Shown here: positions 5,896 to 9,190 of the stretch, one piece after another
Layout of the letters: every line of letters starts with the position of its first letter
Numbering within the stretch: the first letter of the stretch is position 1
Assembly (NCBI GenBank): GCA_947632255.1
Contig: CANROL010000035.1
Location: forward strand, 1 to 9,190
Direction: 5' to 3'
Length of the DNA: 9,190 nt
Origin: an uncultured Bacilli bacterium
Lineage (GTDB): Bacteria > Bacillota_I > Bacilli_A > RF39 > UBA660
Made by a program: the position numbers and the translations under genes
Notes under the pieces: generated by a model
The model's input: the letters and a program-made list of their open reading frames with translations, nothing else
Told to the model about the DNA's origin: nothing
Database searches by the model: none

Positions 5896-7119
5896 ATGTT
5901 AATAAGGTTTAGTTTTAAGAATTTTAAGTCTTTTAAAAATGAAAATGTTTTAGATATGGAAGCTACATCTTTAAAAGATCATGAATATAATCTTGTTAAA
6001 GAAGATAATATAAATATTTTAAAGGTGGCCGCCATATATGGGGCTAATGCCAGTGGTAAAACCAATGTATTGCAAGCTTTTGATTATATGAAAAAAAGAA
6101 TTTTAGTAAGTGATGATTCTCGAACTAATGCATTAATAGATGAAGATAATATTTATAGTTTTATGATAAATAACGAACCCATAAGCTTAGAAGTAGAGAT
6201 TTTTGTGCATAATAAAATTTATAAGTATGGTTTTGAAGTAACTAACGATATTATCATTTCGGAATGGTTATATGAAAAAAGAATAAATAAATTTTATGTA
6301 ATATTTGAACGAGATAAAAATAATGTCAAAATAAAATCTAATAATAAGATAACTGATTTAGATAATATAGATGAAAGAACATTATTTTTAAATATTTATA
6401 GTAAAATAAATAAAGATAATAAAGATTTCAATAATGTTTATGAATGGTTTATGAATAGTAATTATTTAAATTTAGGCAATCCTAGATTTGAAGATTATAT
6501 AAATAATAGAATATCACTTAAAATATTAAGTGATGAAATTTATAAAAAAGAATTATTAAAATTTATTAAAACTTTTGATTCTGGAATAGAAGGAATTAAA
6601 ACTACTCCCAATTCATTAGAAAATGTGCAAAACACCAACCGAATTAAAGTTGAATTAATTCATCGTGGTGAAGATAATAAACTAAAAGCTTTGCCTTTAG
6701 ATTTAGAGTCTAACGGAACTAGAAAAATGTTTCATTTATTTGATTTTTTGATGGATGCTTTAAAAACAGGAATGATTTTATTTGTTGATGAATTAGATGC
6801 TAAATTACATCCTTTGTTAACTAGATATATTATAAATTTATTTCATAATAAAGATACTAATATAGGAAATGGGCAATTAATTTATTCAACTCATGATACG
6901 GTTAATTTAAATAAAGATACATTTAGACGAGATGAAATTTGGTTTACTGAGAAAAATGCTGATGGCATATCTGAACTTTATGCTTTATCAGATTATATAT
7001 TAGAAGATGAAGAAAATAAAACTAGTAAAAAAGTTAGAAATGATGCAACATATAATAAGGATTATTTAACAGGAAGATATGGTGCTATTCCAGTTTTACG
7101 GGAGTTTAAAATAAAATGA
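5896..7119 (+). CDS. AAA_15/AAA_21-type ATPase, RloA/AbiLi-like (putative anti-phage defence)
   Basis: This 407-residue ABC/OLD-like ATPase begins with the family hallmark, a strand-forming start followed by F-K-N-F-K-S-F (8-14). Walker A is GANASGKT (49-56). A diverged middle region follows, then a signature-like ESNGTRKMF (271-279), Walker B ILFVDELD (294-301, Glu299 probably catalytic), and an H-loop-like STHD (331-334). The C-terminal Y-L-T-G-R-Y-G-A-I-P (390-399) is typical of the RloA/AbiLi-type branch. Such ATPases act in the cytosol as sensors or regulators that restrain or activate a partner effector. ATG 5896 has an excellent AAGGAG, and the stop overlaps the RloB-like start by 4 bases (ATGA), giving fixed pairing. 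Anti-phage function is inferred from this pairing, which matches AbiL (AbiLi/AbiLii) and RloAB. No truncation or missing ATPase motif is seen. Confidence 0.85.
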   Translation: MLIRFSFKNFKSFKNENVLDMEATSLKDHEYNLVKEDNINILKVAAIYGANASGKTNVLQAFDYMKKRILVSDDSRTNALIDEDNIYSFMINNEPISLEVEIFVHNKIYKYGFEVTNDIIISEWLYEKRINKFYVIFERDKNNVKIKSNNKITDLDNIDERTLFLNIYSKINKDNKDFNNVYEWFMNSNYLNLGNPRFEDYINNRISLKILSDEIYKKELLKFIKTFDSGIEGIKTTPNSLENVQNTNRIKVELIHRGEDNKLKALPLDLESNGTRKMFHLFDFLMDALKTGMILFVDELDAKLHPLLTRYIINLFHNKDTNIGNGQLIYSTHDTVNLNKDTFRRDEIWFTEKNADGISELYALSDYILEDEENKTSKKVRNDATYNKDYLTGRYGAIPVLREFKIK

Positions 7120-7754
7120 GAAATAAAAATACATCAAGAATAAGTAAATTTAAAAGCAAAAAACAAGCACCAGCCAATTTTTTGATTGTGTGTGAAGGTG
7201 TAAAAACGGAACCTAATTATTTTAATGGTTTAAAAAAACAAATAAATGAGAGATATGGTAATAAAGTTGATGTTTTAATTCCAAATATTGAAGTTAAAGG
7301 CACTGGTAAAAATACAATAGATTTGGTAAAGTATACTGAAAAATTTGTAAACTATGCTAGTAAAATATATAAAGAAGTGTGGGTTGTATTTGATAAAGAT
7401 GATTATAGTGATGAACAATTTAATAAAGCTATATCTAATTGTGAATATAATACCGTTTGGTCTAATCCAAATTTTGAACTATGGTTATTATCACATTTTA
7501 AAAAAGTAAATCGATATATTTCTAAAGAAGAAGTTTTAGAACAATTAAATAAAGAATTTATAGCTAGTGGTTTAGGAAATTATAAGAAAAATGATCTTAA
7601 TATTTTTGAAAAGGTTACAGAAAATGGAAAATTAGATAGGGCTATAAATAATTGTTTAGGTATGGAAACTTTAAATAAAAATACTCTTCCAGTGAGAAGT
7701 AACCCTATGACTAAGGTGTATAAAATTGTTTGCAAGTTAAAAAATTATTTATAA
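7116..7754 (+). CDS. RloB-like protein, AbiLii-type putative effector
   Basis: This 212-residue protein matches the RloB family (PF13707). It has F-L-I-V-C-E-G-V-K-T-E-P-N-Y-F (22-36), a G-T-G-K-N-T segment (62-67), V-W-V-V-F-D-K-D-D (88-96), W-S-N-P-N-F-E-L-W-L-L-S-H-F (115-128) and the closing N-P-M-T-K-V-Y-K-I-V (196-205). The C-E-G glutamate (E27) and the D-K-D-D cluster (D93, D95, D96) look like Toprim-type metal-binding acidic residues, suggesting a nuclease. The Toprim comparison is inference, by analogy with the AriB effector of PARIS. Length is normal and all motifs are intact. Its ATG lies in an ATGA overlap with the ATPase gene, with GGGAG at 7100-7104. It is expected to act with the ATPase as an abortive-infection effector. 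Confidence 0.85.
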   Translation: MRNKNTSRISKFKSKKQAPANFLIVCEGVKTEPNYFNGLKKQINERYGNKVDVLIPNIEVKGTGKNTIDLVKYTEKFVNYASKIYKEVWVVFDKDDYSDEQFNKAISNCEYNTVWSNPNFELWLLSHFKKVNRYISKEEVLEQLNKEFIASGLGNYKKNDLNIFEKVTENGKLDRAINNCLGMETLNKNTLPVRSNPMTKVYKIVCKLKNYL

Positions 7755-7756
7755 AT

Positions 7757-7779
7757 AAAAAAATAAGTAAAAACTTATT
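7757..7779 (-). terminator. trmB terminator, overlapping its stop codon
   Basis: On the minus strand AATAAGT (7779-7773) pairs perfectly with ACTTATT (7768-7762) around a TTTT loop. The T run continues to 7757. The trmB stop codon lies in the first arm. In the + direction the same hairpin may weakly end the RloB-like transcript, but no long T run follows there. Confidence 0.7.
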
Positions 7780-8413
7780 CTTTAAAGACAGCATCAACAT
7801 AATAAATTGGTCTATTTTCTTCAAAATATCTTTTTTCAAAATCAGTCATTATGTTGGGAATAGGGTATTCATCATGGTGTAGGTCTAAACTTACGCGATT
7901 AAATGAGTACCAATATTGAGATAAAGATTCAAGGGAATAAGCAAAGAAACCTTTGTTATCCGTTTTTAAAATAATGTGTTTATCTCTTTTAAATACTTTA
8001 TCATATAGTTTTAAATAATTTTCATGGGTAAATCTTTTTTTCTCATCAATTCTTTTAGGCCATGGTTCCGAAAATGTTAAATAAATAGTATTTATTTCTT
8101 TACCAAATATTTTATCAATGGTACTAGCATCTGCATTAATTAATTTTAAATTAGGAAGTTTTACGGTTGATAATCTTTCAACTGCTCGAACCATTTGCGA
8201 ATCTGATAACTCTAAACCAATAAAATTAATGTTAGGGTAAGTTTTAGCCATATTAATAATGAAGTCGCCTCGGCCCATACCAAGTTCTAAGTTAATAGGA
8301 TTATTATTGCCAAAGAAATCATGCCATTTATTTTTATAATTTGTGGGATTACTTACTAAATATGGGCTTTTACTAATAATATTTTTAGCATCTTTAATTT
8401 TTATATATTCCAT
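7775..8413 (-). CDS. trmB: tRNA (guanine-N7-)-methyltransferase TrmB
   Basis: This 212-residue cytosolic enzyme uses S-adenosylmethionine to make m7G at tRNA position 46. Motifs from the N terminus: S-P-Y-L-V (16-20), the SAM-binding L-E-L-G-M-G-R-G-D-F (42-51), G-L-E-L-S (66-70), I-N-A-D-A (92-96), F-S-E-P-W-P-K (114-120), K-T-D-N-K-G-F-F (150-157) and the substrate motif T-D-F-E-K-R-(Y)-F (190-197), which retains the functional T-x-x-E. The usual F-S-D-P-W-P-K-x-R-H-x-K-R-R reads F-S-E-P-W-P-K-R-I-D-E-K-K-R, so the Asp and the His of that motif are changed. The start at 8413 is supported by AAAGAGG at 8427-8421. A TTG at 8443 would overlap the promoter -10 box. It is convergent with the RloAB-like pair, divergent from the XRE gene, and a housekeeping gene flanking the accessory region. 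Confidence 0.93.
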   Translation of the reverse strand: MEYIKIKDAKNIISKSPYLVSNPTNYKNKWHDFFGNNNPINLELGMGRGDFIINMAKTYPNINFIGLELSDSQMVRAVERLSTVKLPNLKLINADASTIDKIFGKEINTIYLTFSEPWPKRIDEKKRFTHENYLKLYDKVFKRDKHIILKTDNKGFFAYSLESLSQYWYSFNRVSLDLHHDEYPIPNIMTDFEKRYFEENRPIYYVDAVFKE

Positions 8414-8420
8414 ATAGTTT

Positions 8421-8427
8421 CCTCTTT
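8421..8427 (-). promoter_or_regulatory. Ribosome binding site fixing the trmB start at 8413
   Basis: On the minus strand AAAGAGG lies 7 bases before ATG 8413-8411. It is downstream of the alternative TTG at 8443, which is therefore not the start. Confidence 0.7.
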
Positions 8428-8434
8428 CAAGAGT

Positions 8435-8463
8435 ATTATACAAGAAAAGTAAGAAATAGTAAA
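8435..8463 (-). promoter_or_regulatory. trmB promoter
   Basis: Read on the minus strand, -35 TTTACT (8463-8458) and a perfect -10 TATAAT (8440-8435) are separated by 17 bases. Transcription would begin near 8428, leaving a leader of only about 15 bases before the start codon. Confidence 0.7.
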
Positions 8464-8569
8464 GTATTTGCTTTTAATAATAAAGTTTATTAATTTTAAA
8501 AAAGTCTACAATAATTAGAGTGCAATATTTAAAAAAGTATGTTATTTTAATATAGGAGGAGGATTACAA

Positions 8570-9190
8570 ATGAATATTGGTCTTAATATTACTAACTTGC
8601 GTAAAGAAAAAAATTTAACACAAGAAGAATTAGCTAATTTAATAAATGTTTCACCTAAAACTATTAGTAGTTATGAAACTAATAGAAGTATACCTAATAT
8701 AGAAATATTAATATTACTTAGTAAAGTGTTAGATACTAGTATTAATGATATATTAAATTTAAAAGAAGATAATAATAATGAAGTAAAAAAAATATATCAA
8801 AAAAATAATCTTAAAAATAATATTTTAAAAATTATTTATTTAAGTATTATATTTATAGTTCCTATAGTATATTTTATGTATGCGGGATATGTTTCTATCT
8901 CATCACTTACTGCCGAAGTTATAAATAATAATGATATTATTATAGCATCCCATAATGCTTATAAATATTTTTTAATTAGTACTATAGAATTCTTTATATA
9001 TTATGTTTTATTAATTATCTTAAATTACATATTATATGTTAAAAAATGTTTTAAATCTTTATTAATTATTAATACTATCTTTTTCCTAATTGCAATTATA
9101 TCAATTATAGAAATAATTTTAAAACAAAATCTAAGTTATGATTTTCTAATATTTTTAGTAAGTGCCATATTTGGTTATATCATGGCTTAT
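8570..9190 (+). CDS. XRE-family HTH regulator with C-terminal membrane helices (3' end outside window)
   Basis: The frame opens at ATG 8570 behind an outstanding AGGAGGAGG (8554-8562) and is still open at the window edge after 207 residues. Residues 6-61 form a classic HTH_3 domain, with L-R-K-E-K-N-L-T-Q-E-E-L-A (10-22), V-S-P-K-T-I-S-S-Y-E-T-N-R-S-I-P (27-42) and the second helix pair ending in I-N-D-I-L (58-62). A short asparagine/lysine-rich linker (65-85) leads to hydrophobic helices at about 86-107, 132-157, 163-184 and from 190 onwards. This gives a membrane-anchored DNA-binding protein, a layout seen in Firmicute regulators linked to bacteriocin immunity or envelope signals. It is divergent from trmB. 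A weak -10-like TACAAT lies at 8507-8512 without a good -35. Target genes are unknown. Confidence 0.85.
   Translation, partial: MNIGLNITNLRKEKNLTQEELANLINVSPKTISSYETNRSIPNIEILILLSKVLDTSINDILNLKEDNNNEVKKIYQKNNLKNNILKIIYLSIIFIVPIVYFMYAGYVSISSLTAEVINNNDIIIASHNAYKYFLISTIEFFIYYVLLIILNYILYVKKCFKSLLIINTIFFLIAIISIIEIILKQNLSYDFLIFLVSAIFGYIMAY

Noticed and set aside
8414..8443. TTG start giving ten more residues on TrmB
   Set aside because: It would place the start codon at the promoter -10 box, upstream of the likely transcription start. ATG 8413 has a good ribosome binding site and gives normal TrmB length.
8486..8512. Promoter for the XRE gene (TTTATT and TACAAT)
   Set aside because: The spacing is only 15 bases and the -35 is poor, so it is mentioned in the gene entry but not called.
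1..9190. Mycoplasma-type code with TGA as tryptophan
   Set aside because: All tryptophans are TGG, no in-frame TGA occurs in any gene, and TGA 7117-7119 ends the ATPase gene at a typical family C terminus.
1..9190. CRISPR array, tRNA, rRNA, insertion sequence or riboswitch
   Set aside because: No regularly spaced short repeats, no tRNA-like G+C-rich cloverleaf, no transposase and no conserved leader structure were seen; intergenic gaps are all under about 160 bases.

Overview
The window is very AT-rich (roughly a quarter G+C, by eye) with strong Shine-Dalgarno sites (AGGAGG type), sigma-A-like promoters and tightly packed genes. Every tryptophan I read is TGG, no TGA occurs inside a gene, and TGA serves as a stop at 7117-7119. 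This fits the standard bacterial code and a low-GC Firmicute, most likely an uncultured Bacilli/Mollicutes-like gut lineage that has not reassigned TGA. The lineage is an inference. All genes are on the + strand except trmB. No gene-free stretch reaches 300 bases.

Left part (1-1724): the last 36 codons of a RhuM-like protein, then a closely spaced run of three genes. These encode a GNAT acetyltransferase resembling aminoglycoside 6'-N-acetyltransferases, a 97-residue protein of unknown function, and a serine peptidase of the dipeptidase E (S51) type.

Middle part (1760-4798): a promoter precedes a four-gene run that ends in a clear hairpin terminator. It holds a 60-residue very acidic peptide, a 552-residue protein with three C-terminal repeats of about 96 residues, a 284-residue protein with a HELEH zinc-protease-like motif, and a small DUF1653 protein. 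The first three are overlapping or almost abutting and I cannot assign them to a known system. This is the best candidate for something undescribed. A separate 300-residue two-pass membrane protein of unknown function follows, behind its own likely promoter.

Right part (5815-9190): a strong promoter, partly overlapped by a hairpin, drives a two-gene unit of an AAA_15/AAA_21-type ATPase and an RloB-like protein with Toprim-like acidic motifs. The start of the second gene overlaps the stop of the first. This is the architecture of RloAB/AbiL abortive-infection systems, related in layout to PARIS, and is probably an anti-phage module. Convergent to it is trmB (tRNA m7G46 methyltransferase), a housekeeping gene with its own promoter and terminator. 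Divergent from trmB, and cut by the window edge, is an XRE-type repressor fused to several membrane helices.

The mix of a RhuM tail, an AAC-like acetyltransferase, an RloAB pair and uncharacterised operons next to trmB looks like an accessory region beside core genes. No tRNA, rRNA, CRISPR array, insertion sequence or attachment site was recognised.
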